This document shows, one piece after another, positions 35,162 to 47,149 of a DNA stretch of 64,000 nt (position 1 is the first letter of the stretch; each line of letters opens with the position of its first letter). The DNA is from Canna indica (taxonomy: Eukaryota > Streptophyta > Magnoliopsida > Zingiberales > Cannaceae): NCBI GenBank assembly GCA_034359265.1, contig CP136898.1, positions 4,838,501 through 4,902,500 on the forward strand. Direction: 5' to 3'. The translations under genes and the position numbers were made by a program. Under the pieces are notes generated by a model. The model did no database searches. It was not told where the DNA came from and saw nothing but the letters and a program-made list of their open reading frames with translations.

Positions 35162-35986
35162 TGTTGAAATGCACCTAATTAAAGCTTATTTTAATTAATT
35201 TTAAGTAATTTATTTATTTAATTATTGATGTAATTTAAGAGAATTGGAAGTTGCAATAGATAGTCTAATATTAGAGGTTTAATGAGAAAATTATATAGTT
35301 GAATTAGGAATTATATAATCAAGTTTTATATGCCCAAGAAGGAGTATATGAAGAGGATGTATTCACGTTGTTTGTGAAAACTAGACTTTAGTCTCACATT
35401 GGAAGATGTGCTAATTTTATATTAGCCTATAAATATTAGCGTGTATGTTTAATTACTTGTGTGAACAAAGTGAAATGTTAAGATGTGACATTAATGCGGT
35501 GCGGTAATGCGCACGCACGATCACGTCACAAAGTCGCATTGGTGCTTTTAGGCGCACTTTGCACTCTGCACTACGCGTCGTCACTAAGAGCCTCGCTTGA
35601 GCCGCGAGCTAACTTTTTGTCGAATCTGACATTGATTCGAATTCGAACATAGTTTTGACCTGTTGGAATTCAATCGTTACTTGAAACATGACACTTAATA
35701 TATGATCAATTGCAGATTTATTTCAAAATTATTTGCTCATTAATCAAATTAGTTGTTACTATTTCTTAATAACGAGCATCAATTGAGCAAAATAACTCTG
35801 CATTTGATCTATGTATACTCAGCTAGAGGTGCCAATAGGTCATGCCCGGGCAGGCCCGACCACTCAACGGGGAGGCCCAGTCCGGGCTTAGGCCGACCCG
35901 AAATATCAAAAATATATAAGACCGGCAATGAGACTCAAATCGTCAACCTTTAGCTTAATTTATTGTGAACTAACCACAACAAAAGA

Positions 35987-36055
<69 letters not shown>

Positions 36056-36530
36056 CACTGAATAAAGTACTTGCTGCTCATGACCGGCACAGAATATTAG
36101 GCTAAACTTAGGTGCATACGAGGCTAGGCCTGGGTGGCACCAGGCTTAGCCTGCGGGTGTAGGGCAGGCCCGATCGGGCATGACCGGGCTCGTGCCAAGC
36201 TTTGCACGCGTGCCGGTTCGGGCCGTACCGAGCCTAGCCCGCCCCTTGGGCACATGCAGGCCGGATCAGGCACGGCCCAAAGTCAGGTCGGGCCCGTGCC
36301 GCCCACGGACGAGCCCGGTCCATTGCCACCTCTATACTCAGCCTCAAAAATCTCTATGATTTATCTAAAATCTCTATCATTCTCTTCATCTTTCTCCTCT
36401 TGCTGCAATCTTTTCAAAGGGGCTTGATCGATCCTAGAGGTGTATTGCTACAGAACAATAAAGACCTTAAAAACATGAATCACGCGTCAAATCCCTTAAT
36501 CTTTGTCGATTCCACATCTTATTCCTAACA
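35162..36530 (+). mobile_element. Copia-type solo LTR with nested hAT MITE
   Basis: Starts TGTTGAAATG, ends CCTAACA, and is flanked by the 5-bp duplication TAAGT (35157-35161, 36531-36535). Without the 511-bp nested element and its 8-bp duplication the LTR is about 850 bp. It carries a promoter (TATAAATA at 35428-35435) preceded by AGTCTCACATTG (35390-35401). There is no primer binding site or coding sequence on either side, so it is a recombined solo LTR. The Copia assignment rests on overall resemblance and is less certain than the LTR boundaries. Confidence 0.85.
35824..36334. mobile_element. hAT-type MITE nested in solo LTR
   Basis: The terminal inverted repeats are TAGAGGTGCCAAT (35824-35836) and the complement of TAGAGGTGGCAAT (ending 36334). 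The 8-bp target duplication TACTCAGC is at 35816-35823 and 36335-36342. The interior has GC-rich arms full of GCCCGG/GGGCCC motifs around an (AT)n core (35990-36051). The 8-bp duplication and RGGTGGCAA ends place it in hAT. Confidence 0.93.
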
Positions 36531-36542
36531 TAAGTAAAACCC

Positions 36543-37028
36543 CATGTCTTTTGGTCAATCAAGTTAAAATCTTAGACCCGATCGGACGAACCTCGTTCTA
36601 GACTTTGGACTTTGTTATGGTTGACTTTTGAGTCAAATATCTAATTCAAAAACAATTGCCGTCAGCGACGATTACGGCTCGCTTGACCGACACCACTAAC
36701 TTTGCGTGCTTTCAAATCTTAATTTCTGCAGAGAAATGAAATCATTATTGCATTGTGTGGTTCGGTTTGACCGAATCAATTTTGGACAAAATGTCTAAGT
36801 GGTTGCACTTGATAGGGCCCACATTTAGATATTCATTCTTTCCGTAGGTGGAAGTAGTGGTTGCATACTAACATGGGTTAGAAATACTTAAATTAATGTG
36901 TCAATTTAGCTGCCATCATCCTTTGAAGATCTGCCCCCTAATGGCTCAAGTTTCCATCTTCATGGTAGCCATTTTAGGGGCTAAAGTTTCTTTTCTCCAT
37001 GTTTTAAGGGTCATTGTTTATTGAAAGC
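36543..37028. other. Intergenic spacer
   Basis: No gene or clear repeat recognised between the solo LTR and the nested hAT elements. Confidence 0.3.
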
Positions 37029-37036
37029 TGACTAAC

Positions 37037-37650
37037 CAGGGGCGAAGTCAGAAAAAATTATTTCAAGGGACAAAATATAAAATTGTACATCATGGGAGGC
37101 AATTACATATAAAAAATTATTTTGAGAGAGGAGGGCAAATATAACTAAAAATACTAATATACAAGGTTGTTAAACTCGTGGAGCCTCCGTAAACTCGACT
37201 CGTAAACTCGTAAGAGTTTACCTGATATTAAAACAATATTAAAAAATATTATACTATAAAAATATAATCTAATATAATTTAAAAATCATAATTAAGGCGC
37301 AGTTCAACTCCCTAATAAAGCACAGATAAAGATAAAATATAAGAGAATAAGTCTAATACATACATAATAAAGCATTCTAAGTCCATAATAAAGCACACAC
37401 AATGACTCAAAGATAAAAATATAAAAGTACAAGTTCAATCCATAATAATTATCATCAAATCAAGTTCATCCGAGTTTACCACGAGTTTGACCGAGTTTAC
37501 TCGCGAGTTTGACCGAGTTTGTGCGAGTTTACCCCGAGTTTACCCGAGTTTACCCATAAACGAGTTTGAGTGCGAGTTAGCTCGATTTTGATACCTGGGA
37601 TCGTAAACTCGTCCGAGTTTATGAGTTAACTCACGAGTTTAACAACACTG

Positions 37651-37696
<46 letters not shown>

Positions 37697-37768
37697 TAGT
37701 AAATATTCAATGGAGGACCAATGTCAAAGGGGCAATTGCCCCTTCCGTCAATACATTGGCTCTGCCGA
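37037..37768. mobile_element. Outer hAT-like non-autonomous element
   Basis: The left end CAGGGGCGAAGTCAG and a right end ...TTGGCTCTGCC resemble the 'CAGGGGCGGAGCC' hAT family. The flanks TGACTAAC (37029-37036) and TGACTATG (37769-37776) form an 8-bp duplication with two mismatches. It is split by a younger hAT MITE at 37162-37650. Confidence 0.55.
37162..37650. mobile_element. Inner hAT MITE with CGAGTTTA motif clusters
   Basis: The ends CAAGGTTGTTAAACTCGTG and (complement) CAGTGTTGTTAAACTCGTG form the TIR. The 8-bp duplication CTAATATA is perfect (37154-37161, 37651-37658). Both subterminal regions are crowded with CGAGTTTA/TAAACTCG motifs, densest at about 37470-37570, which may be transposase-binding sites. 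Confidence 0.88.
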
Positions 37769-38188
37769 TGACTATGAATCCACATTCTTAAATTTGAGTC
37801 CCCTCATTGATTAAGCTGTTGGATAGTTGATGATTATTCATCGATAATTAAATTCTTAATGATTAATGTGGAGGTCAAATTCATTATTGCTAATATCACT
37901 TGATTTATTTGACGCATAGAAATATTATTCTGCACGATGATAGATAATTCACCTCGAATAATGTAATAAATAGAATTCTGACTTTTTCTAAGCAATTGGC
38001 ATTTTTAAAATTGTCCAAAGTCATTCTACATTCAGCATCAATTGCTTTTATCTTGTCCCTCCCCGATTCTTCAAACTCAACTAAGATAAATTGGATTACT
38101 CACTTTTTGTTGATCAATTAGTAATAGTTAGATATTCGGACTTGTTGTCAATAGACCATAGGTTTTATCCATGAATGTAGCGATCTAT

Positions 38189-38809
38189 GGGCATGTTTGG
38201 TACACTGTATAAGCATTTTGTATAGTATTAGAATATTTGGAAAGGATATTAATTAATACCTGCACTAAAAATAGTACTCCATAAGTTATCATAAGCTGTA
38301 TTAGTAATACACTCCCAAAACTCTTCATTAGTCCGCATTAGAACTTTCAATATTTTGAATACTCATTTTACATCCGGCCAAAAGTTTAAATTTTTTTAAA
38401 TAATTTTAATGATAAATCTATTATATAGTTTTTATATTATATTATATTATATTATATTATACAAGTTAGTTAATATAATATAATATAATATAATATAATA
38501 TAATATAATATTATATTATATTATACAAGTTAGTTAATATAATATAATATAATATAATATAATATAATATAATATATAATATTATATTATATTATAGATA
38601 ATATATTATATTATAGATAATATATTATATTATATTATATTATATTATATTATATTATATTATAATACAAATTAGTCCATTTAGACTAGTACTATAAAGG
38701 CTAATATATGTGTGCACTAAACACTGTATAATAATAGTACAATACAGGCTAATACTATACTACAGGTTAGTCATACAGACTAGTACTATATAATGTATCA
38801 AACGAACCC
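38189..38809. mobile_element. Tourist-like MITE with (TATTA)n core
   Basis: The left end GGGCATGTTTGGTACA and the complement of the right end GGGTTCGTTTGATACA form the TIR. A 3-bp TAT flanks both sides (38186-38188, 38810-38812). The GGG...GTTTG start and 3-bp duplication suggest PIF/Harbinger. The centre (38430-38665) is a pentanucleotide block. Confidence 0.65.
38430..38665. repeat. (TATTA)n/(TAATA)n pentanucleotide block, palindromic
   Basis: Long runs of TATTA alternate with runs of the complementary TAATA, separated by repeated 'ACAAGTTAGTTAATA' junctions (near 38460 and 38524). The block can fold back on itself extensively. Confidence 0.85.
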
Positions 38810-38812
38810 TAT

Positions 38813-39360
38813 GTGTTTATTCCCGCATTTATATACACTTTGTGTGAATATTTTCATATTGGTGTACATCTTGTAATTTTTATGTTATAACAATAATTTT
38901 ATTTTATTTTTTAAAAAAATATTTTATCTTTTGACCTAATTAAAGTGTTGAAAGTTAACGCAATTCCCAAACTCGCTACTGACGTAATCTTGTTAGTTAA
39001 TTAAAGCCAATTTTTAAAGATCGGAGTTGGATCAATGGAATACTCGTTCCGCGTATCATTCAATCCAATTTAACTTTAAATCAACGGGATTAAACATTGT
39101 TAGAATTCAAAATTTGATCATAAATGCAACACACTTAATTTCACTTAATTTTTATTTTTGGTATACATGTATATATTCAACTCGAAATTGTTACTTGAAT
39201 GTTAGAATTTAAATGTAGGACCACTGTATTTAAAATATTGATTATTAGGAATTGTCCAATTAAGATGAATTTTAGTGAGATCATGAATTGAATTGAGAAG
39301 GAACAAAATAGTGAAAGAGGATAAGCAATATATTTTAGGGCACCACATAAACATGCAACT
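38813..39360. other. AT-rich spacer
   Basis: No gene or element recognised. Confidence 0.3.
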
Positions 39361-39362
39361 AA

Positions 39363-39365
<3 letters not shown>

Positions 39366-39422
<57 letters not shown>
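39366..39422. repeat. (AT)n microsatellite
   Basis: An uninterrupted TA dinucleotide run of more than 50 bases; it produces the apparent 'IYIYIY' reading frames on both strands. Confidence 0.95.
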
Positions 39423-39424
<2 letters not shown>

Positions 39425-40757
39425 AAAATAACACGGCACATGTTCCATAAACCACTATGGAATTATTTATTAGGATTTAAATGTAGAAATGACAAAGGTT
39501 CATTAATAGTATTTTTTTTGCGATTTATCATAATCGAAACCGTTTATGTATTTATTAACCGAAACCATTAGATTTTAAAAAGTAATATTTGAAATTGAAA
39601 CCCGTTCACGTTGATAACCAAAGCTAATTAGTTCGGTTCGAATAGATGTTGTTATTTTAATTTTTACTAATTGATTAATGATATGATTAGTAAATGGATA
39701 ATCATTTAATAAATAAATTAAAAATATTTTAAATAAATAAGTTACCAGGTATATAATGTTAAATTATTAATTAATATATAATAATTAATAAGTATAACTG
39801 ATTTCGATTACCTATTATCTGTGAATTGGTAACCAAAACTAAAACTGAATTGCAAAATTAATTTTCGAAATAAAATTTTACGATTTAGTTAACTGATTAA
39901 TCATGATTAACTTTTCAATTGTCACCCTACTCAAATGTCATTTGAAATATAAACCAATTAAGTTGGTCCAAACCAGAGCCAAAAAATCAACATCCAAATT
40001 TATTACGTCACGTGTCTATGATGGAGAGAGGGTGATATCTTGATCCGACTAAATGAATGCGTTGAGCTACAAATTATATCTCAACTCAACCGAAGGTTTT
40101 TTTTTTTTTTCTAGAAAAGAAAGCAAAATATGCCCCAAAATCAATTTAAATTAATAAAAAAATTGTCAAGATTAAAATTAGTTAAAATTTTAACAAATTA
40201 AATTCAATGGAAAAAAAACTTGAATTAGAGAATCTAATTTAACTTGACTCAAAATTAATTAAAAATACTTGGTTTAGCATGACATGTATCTTTAATACAA
40301 ACATCACAAGTCGAAATCCAACCCGACCTTGATCCTATTGGGTTCGAGTCAGAACACAAAAAAAACAAAATAAATTAAATTGGCATCATATTCACTTAAA
40401 AAATCGTCATGTTAATTGAGTCTAAACCTAAATTAGATTTTTTCCAAAACATAAAAATAAGAAACGAAAGAGAAGATGGTAGACATTGTTATATCAATCC
40501 ATGCATCAAGGGCGTCGGTATCAATTCATGTGCACACATACCCGATGACGTGGGACTAAATATGAATAAATTGATATATAAATTTTATAGATCAGGGATC
40601 TAATCATTTATTTAAATAAAATTTATCTCATTTAAAAAAATAACCTTACAATGTAGGATTTTTTTAAAAAAATCAATTTTAATAAACTAACGCCAGATTG
40701 GGGTTGGTGCTAGTTTTTTTTCTTCAAATTTCAAAAATCTATGCCGATTTTAGAATA
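39423..40757. other. AT-rich spacer
   Basis: No gene recognised. The short frame at 40409-40603 has no known signature. Confidence 0.3.
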
Positions 40758-42698
40758 TTAGGGCGCGTTTGTTTACGAAAATTTAGAAGCAATTTTCATT
40801 TCGTGAAAATTGAAATGAGTTTTCGAGTTTCAAGTTTTTGATTTCGATTTTTGTATTTGGCGAAAACATGTTTGTTTGACATATTTTATTTTCATGTTTC
40901 GCGAAACGAAAACAACGAAAACTCGTTTGTTGTGTGTTATTTTCAATGATTATTTTTAAGACGAAAACTGAAACTGCGTTTGTTTATCAAACATAGTATC
41001 TGTTTTAAATTTTTACTTAGAATTTTTTAACTCAAACTTTAGTAATATTAATTATGTTAATAAATAAATAAATATTATTTTATTAATTAATAAAAATATA
41101 AAAATATGTTATTTTTATTTTTTAATTTAAAAAATATTACTATACTAAAAAATAAAAAATAATATAAATATAAAAATATTATTATTTAGAAAATAAATAT
41201 TATTTTATTAATTAATATAAATATAAAAATATAAAAATATGTTCTATTGTTCTAACATGAACAATGAAATCTTGTTAATCATGTCTTTAAAGCCATTTAC
41301 TACTTATTTTCTTTTGGATTAGTACACTTAATTTTTCTATTTACCTTCTATTTATGTAGGTTGAGAAGAATATATTAAACGAAAAATTCAACGCTGTTAC
41401 TGCTTATTTCACTAGTACAACTTGAGAGCAGCTGCTCCTGAAGTGCTATTTATACGTTACAGAGTTGTTTTGAAGACTTACTGAGTTTTGTAGATTGATG
41501 TTGTTAACTACAGAGTTGTTTGAGAAACTATTTACACATCCTGATATTTTTTGAACAAAATAAGTAATCAAATAAATTTAAGGTCGACGCTTATGATATA
41601 AGTGAAAGACAATGTAAAGTTTGAATTCCACGATATAACTCACAATTATTTTAAATCTTCAACATAATCTTTAGGTTGCTTATGCTGACCCATTGGTCAA
41701 TTTTAGAATTTCTTTATGTGTATAAAAATATACAAATGTACAACAAAAATTAAAAATAAACTTATGTAATGAATTTAAATACATCCAATTGAATTCTAAT
41801 CCAGTGAATTCAAATATTTTTGGTAGCACAAGTAAACCTCGATCAGCTCGCTCGAAAATAGACGGCCTGATTCCACCACCTCCAGCAGCACTGAGTTGGA
41901 GAAGAAGATGAATGATTGATATAAATGCGTATTTGGCATCAGAATTATATAAATGTAGGACTATGAAGGAAAATGCGTATCACCATTAGTTGATGACCGC
42001 CTCCAATTCATAGTCCACCAAAAATAAATTTGCTCATTATTTAATAACCACACAATTATAAAATCAGTACAACTACACAAGAATAAAATCAGCACAACCA
42101 CGCAAGGATAAAATCAGCACAACCACACAATAACATCAAAATCCTAGATCGAAAAATAAATAATATAATAATGAACAATATTATTTTACGACTTTAGGAG
42201 GAAAGTGCGCATAACCATTAATTGGTTATCGCCTCCAATTCCTCGCCGATGAAAATAAATTAAAAAATATAAAATAACAGCACAACAGCCTATAATTACG
42301 GCATCACAGCAGTAATATATTCAAAATATGATATCATCACAACATATATACATCCAGCAGCAATATATCAAAAAACACCATCAAAATAACATCTTACTTA
42401 CACAAAATACAATAGCAATAACATTTGGTGGATGATTCATTCTACGACAACATAGAGAAAGAAATCATCACACAAATATGCAATTCATCTTAAACTTAAA
42501 TAAGCAAAAATCTAAAACAAGAATAAGCAAACAAATATTCTTTTATTCTAAATCGAAATAAGTATCTGAAATAAATAAAGTAAGAACACTGAAAAAGTAT
42601 CCGAAAAAATAAAGTAACAAGACTGTATGTAAAGGTGCACAAACAAGGGTGCACAAAGTGTTTAGTTCAAATTACACAAATGACTGTCCACTCACTCA

Positions 42699-43679
42699 CT
42701 ACAAAGTTTTCAAGAAGTTCTTTAGTTTGTCATCTTGCAACGTCATAATAAGTATCCGAAATTCCGCATTAGCAAGCATGAAATGACAAGTCTTTGCATG
42801 AGTTTCTGTAGATAGCCCCTGTAAATTACTAATGCGCTCAATGTAATTTGCTAGGCTATATGGATCTGTGGGTGGGGGTGTAGTATACACTGATGTCGCC
42901 TCACTTCGAACACGACGAGCTGCAAAGTGTTCACTAATGAGTTCATATATCTTTTGCCTCTCTTATTCTAGAGATGTTCTCGCTGATGATTTACCTTGTT
43001 TCTTACTGCGGCTACGGCTTGAAGAAACAGATGGACGTCGAGGGATTTCATAGTCGTTATCCCCCGTGTCCTCCTCTTCCCCTTCCTCTTCCACAAGAGG
43101 CTCCTTACCGCGTTCATTATGCCCCAATAATTCATCATCTAACTGACGCTCCTTAGATGAATTCAAAGGCGCCTGTGTAGATGATCGAGCTATCCCACCA
43201 ATTGCCGATTGATTTTGGAAAATTAATTCCAACAATCTGTAGTTGGCAGGTGGCCCATTCTTAAACTGTTTGAAACACTCTTTTTTTTCTCCTCTCTGCA
43301 CACGAAATAAACTCTATTAAAATGCTACCCAACATACAACTTTACTCTATTACGAAAATCCTTACCGTGCTATTCCACACCATTTCGTCAGCCTCAATCC
43401 TCCCTGTGTCGGGATTCCAGGTGACCCTGGTGTGATAATCAACTCTTGGAAGTCTTTAAACATACGATGAAGGCGATTCTTCTTTCCCTTACACTGATCG
43501 ACCTCATATCTAGTGCCACATTTTTCTAGAAGCATATTGCTAATTTCTTCCCATACAGGTTTGTCAAAATTCAAAGTACCTAATTCTGTTTGTTTATTAT
43601 GCAATATAAACAAAAAATCATCTGTAACATTTTTGGACAAAATTTTGGACTTCTCCCTCGGATTACGATTGAGACTCAT
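42699..43679 (-). pseudogene. Myb/SANT-like ORF1 of PIF/Harbinger element, broken
   Basis: The N-terminal exon (43679 to about 43376) carries a Myb/SANT-like DNA-binding domain (FDKPVWEEISNMLLEKCG..., then WNPDTGRIEADEMVWNST in a shifted frame). An intron follows (about 43375-43301), then an acidic, Ser/Arg-rich linker and a C-terminal helix-rich tail to 42699. Two lesions are visible: a 1-base frameshift near 43440 that moves the WNPDTGRIE motif out of frame, and an in-frame TAA at 42963-42965 between SLE and ERQKIYEL. In PIF/Harbinger elements such a protein binds the transposon ends and helps the transposase enter the nucleus; here it is probably dead. Confidence 0.82.
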
Positions 43680-43865
43680 ATATAATTATATCTATTAAAA
43701 AATAACATGAATTATAATACAAGCAATAGTCAATAGAAAAATAACAGTCAACATCTTGCATGAACATCAAACATTCATGAACTATAACATGAATTATAAT
43801 ACAAGCAATATGAATATATACACATGCAAATAAAATTCATTCTCATTTTACCCTCGACCAAGCAT

Positions 43866-44400
43866 GAACATGACTGATACTATTATATGAAGCAGCATGA
43901 AGCATGAACAAGACTGAACCGAAGTGGCCAAGACTGAACAGACTAAAACAAGCAACATGGCTTATACTATTATATGAAGCAACATGAAGCATGAAGCATG
44001 AAGCATGACTAAACCGAAGTAGCCAAGACTGAACAGAATAAAACAAGCAACATGACTTATACTATTATATGAAGCAGCATGAAGCATGAACAAGACTGAA
44101 CCGAAGTAGCCAAGACTGAACAGACTAAAACAAGCAACATGAGTATAATACAAGCAACATGACTTATACTATTATATGAAGCAGCATGAAGCATGAAGCA
44201 TGAACAAGACTGAACCGAAGTAGCCAAGACTGAACAGACTAAAACAAGCAACATGACTATAATACAAGCAACATGACTGATACTATTATATGAAGCAACA
44301 TGAATCATTCTGCATGAACAAGACTGAACAGAACTAATAATACAAGCAGCTTGAACCATGAAGCATGAACAAGACTGAAGAGACTAATATTCAGCTTGAA
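43866..44400. repeat. Tandem array of ~90-110 bp units inside the PIF element
   Basis: About five units, each beginning CT(T/G)ATACTATTATATGAAG and running through 'GAAGCATGAACAAGACTGAA' and 'ACTAAAACAAGCAACATGA'. Units differ in the number of an inner 'GAAGCAT' and in a trailing 'TATAATACAAGCAACATGA' extension. All units keep an open frame on the minus strand, but it has no protein-like signature. Confidence 0.85.
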
Positions 44401-44849
44401 GCAGCATGAAGCATGAAACATACATCATAACACAATGAGATGGATAATGCATAGATAATGTACACAAATAAACATTAATAAGATAAGAGATAAAACAGAT
44501 AAACATTATCAGTTTAATGAAACATACATTGTCCATCTATTAATAGCGAAATGAAGCAGCATGATTAACAGTGATCAAATATACATGATAAGCAACAAAA
44601 ATGAAGCAGCATTAATACATAACACATGATTAACACTGAGCTGCGAATTATAAAAAATTGGTTGCAAGCAATCAATTCATAATAGATATGCAAACTGGTA
44701 GAGACACATAATAGATATACAGTGATAATAGTATACTAACCAATGATAAAATGTACGCATCATATCTATACATATGTAATAAGATATGAACCAATAAAGA
44801 AACTGAAACAGAACCAATAACAAAACATAACAGTATATGTAATATCAGT

Positions 44850-45960
44850 ATATACTAATTAAAGAACCAATAATAAAACATCAGTATAACATATGTAATA
44901 AAATGAACATTAAAAATATTATAAACTGAAACACAACAGTATATATCAGTATATAACAAAATAACAGTATTAACTGAAATTACAAATGAACATAACATAT
45001 ATACAAGCATAACAGAAGGGCAATATACAAGCATAATAGAAGGACATATATTGATATATACTGAAATAGATGGATAATAATACATATAAAGAACCAATAA
45101 CAGAACATCAGTATATATCATAAACCTTAAATCAAACAAAAGGAAAGTATACAAACATAACAAAAGGACAGATACTGATATATACTGAAATAGAAGGACA
45201 ATAATAGATATAAAGAACCAATAACATAACATCAGTATACATTATAAACGTACCCTAGATCGAACAGAAGGACAATATACAAACATAATCCTAGATCAAA
45301 CATCATAAATCCTAGGTTGAATTCATAAACCCTAGATTAAAAAACCATCCATCAAAACAGAAGGACAGTATACATCATAAACCCTAGATCGAATAGAAGG
45401 ACAATATACAAGTATAAACCCTAGATCGAAAAATCAAGTATATGATTCGAACATCATCAACCCTAGATCAAAAACTCTAAATCAGATAACCATCCATTAA
45501 AGTACAAAAGAACCTCACAACATCATGAACCCTAGATCTAAAACCAAGATCAGAAGATGGAACATCAAAATCAACAATCAAAACCCTAGCTCGGATAAAC
45601 CCTAACTCGAATAAACATCAAAATATTGATCGAAAACCAATAAAATCGTAGATCGAATAACCCTAGATCGAAAAAACATCGGAACTAAAAATATATTGAA
45701 AAACCCTAGGTCAAAAAACATCAGAGATCAGAGAACATCAGAAAACATTAGATCAGAAAGCCTAGATCGGGAAAACTCGAACATCAAATCTTGGAAGAAC
45801 TCAAGAACATCAAATCTCGGAAGAACTCAAGAACATCAAAACCAACTCGAAAAAAGTCTAACTCAAAGAAAGGAAACATAGATTGAAGAAACTCGAACAT
45901 CAAATCTAGGAAGAACATCAAAACCCTAACTCAAAAAATGCCTAAAATCAAAAAAAAAAC
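44850..45960. repeat. Degenerate repeats: AACCAATAACA...CATCAGTATA and AAACCCTAGATCGAA
   Basis: From 44850 to 45240, phrases such as 'AAAGAACCAATAACA' plus 'ACATCAGTATA' recur. From 45240 to 45960, 'AACCCTAGATCGAA' variants recur well over ten times at irregular spacing. The block lies upstream of ORF1 in its direction of transcription. Confidence 0.75.
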
Positions 45961-46433
45961 CCTGATGAACGAGATCGCTGACGGGTGATGAGCCGGATCT
46001 TTTTCACCGAAGTTGGTGATAAAAATCACAAATCCTAGATCGAAAACGGAGGTGGCGACAACTTGTCGCCTGTGTCGCTAGCAGAAGCCGAATAGTATCG
46101 AGGGAGGTGTTTGGGTCGAGTGGGAGGTCGCGTGATGGTGCTGACGCATGACTCGGGTTTTGTTTCATTTTCGATCGAAATGGGCGAAATGAGCGGGTTT
46201 CACATCTTAATTACAAGTATGCCACCACTCGTTTCGCCAGTTTTCGCGAAAACGCGAAAACGAGTGGAAACCGTTTTCTTGAATTGAATTGAAATGATGT
46301 TTCGGGAAAATTCCATTTTCGCGAAATATATTCGAAAATGGGACGAGTTTTTCACAACAAACACTATTTCGAACCCAGTTTTCAATTTTCGCAAAAACGA
46401 AAACTAAAAACTGAGCAAACAAACACGCCCTTA

Positions 46434-47140
46434 GCGTCCTATGTCCATTTTTTTTAGCTGGAAAACTTAAAAAAGGAATTCAAATTTGGGTTATACAAGA
46501 ATATGATTTTAAAAGACCTGAGATCAAATTAAATTTGAGTTAAATTTTGATTTATTTATTCATTTTAAAATTTCATTTTTCAAGAAAAATAAAGAACAAT
46601 TCGGAAAGGGACATTCCGGCATTAATTGTTTTGTTTCCCTATATTATTACCTTTTCAATTCAACGAATTTAATGACATCAGAATCACTCTTTATTTTTGA
46701 TCTTGACACCATCATTTTCACTAGCATCATTTTCAATCAACTCATTAATTTTGAATAACACGTCGTTTTCGATAGTGATGGAAAGAGGAGCTCAACAATA
46801 ATACTATTGACTTGGTATATTTCAATATTTTCGCAAAAATTCTAATAATCTCAATACCATCTTTAATTAAATTTGAGATAATTCAAATGCGAGATAGTAA
46901 GTTTTTTTTTTGAAAAAATACAAATGACTCCCAAATATAACAAGAAAAATAAAAGAAAGAAAAGGACGGCGAATAGAAAAGCGACTCGGAGAACCTATTC
47001 CTCTCGGAATCCCTCCTCTTTAATTGGCGTCATTGTGTAGTATTGCGACGTGCCGTATTACGCGGCTCGTTGACATGCTCGCTCTACAAAGTGCGAGTCA
47101 AATCGCACTCCATTTACCGAATAAAAATAATACTTGGCTC
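46434..47140. other. AT-rich spacer
   Basis: No gene recognised. Confidence 0.3.
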
Positions 47141-47149
47141 CCGTCGTCC

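Larger units (their letters stand above)
40761..46430 (-). mobile_element. PIF/Harbinger transposon derivative, 5.67 kb, ORF1 only
   Basis: The terminal repeats GGGCGCGTTTGTTT (40761-40774) and the complement of GGGCGTGTTTGTTT (46417-46430) match at 13 of 14 sites, with the superfamily-typical TTA target duplication on both sides (40758-40760, 46431-46433). The subterminal regions carry many TTTTCG/CGAAAA motifs on both ends. The only recognisable gene is a Myb/SANT-like ORF1 (minus). No DDE transposase was found, and the remainder is tandem or degenerate repeat, so the copy is non-autonomous. Confidence 0.9.

Noticed and set aside
36134..36427. 97-codon Gly/Pro-rich frame
   Set aside because: Lies in the GC-rich arm of the hAT MITE and runs across its target duplication into the solo LTR.
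43843..44359. Three overlapping Cys/Ser/His-rich repeat proteins
   Set aside because: Open frames forced by a tandem DNA array in a transposon leader; unit length varies and breaks frame between units.
43866..44400. CRISPR-like array
   Set aside because: Units are degenerate, contiguous and lack unique spacers; the context is a plant nuclear transposon.
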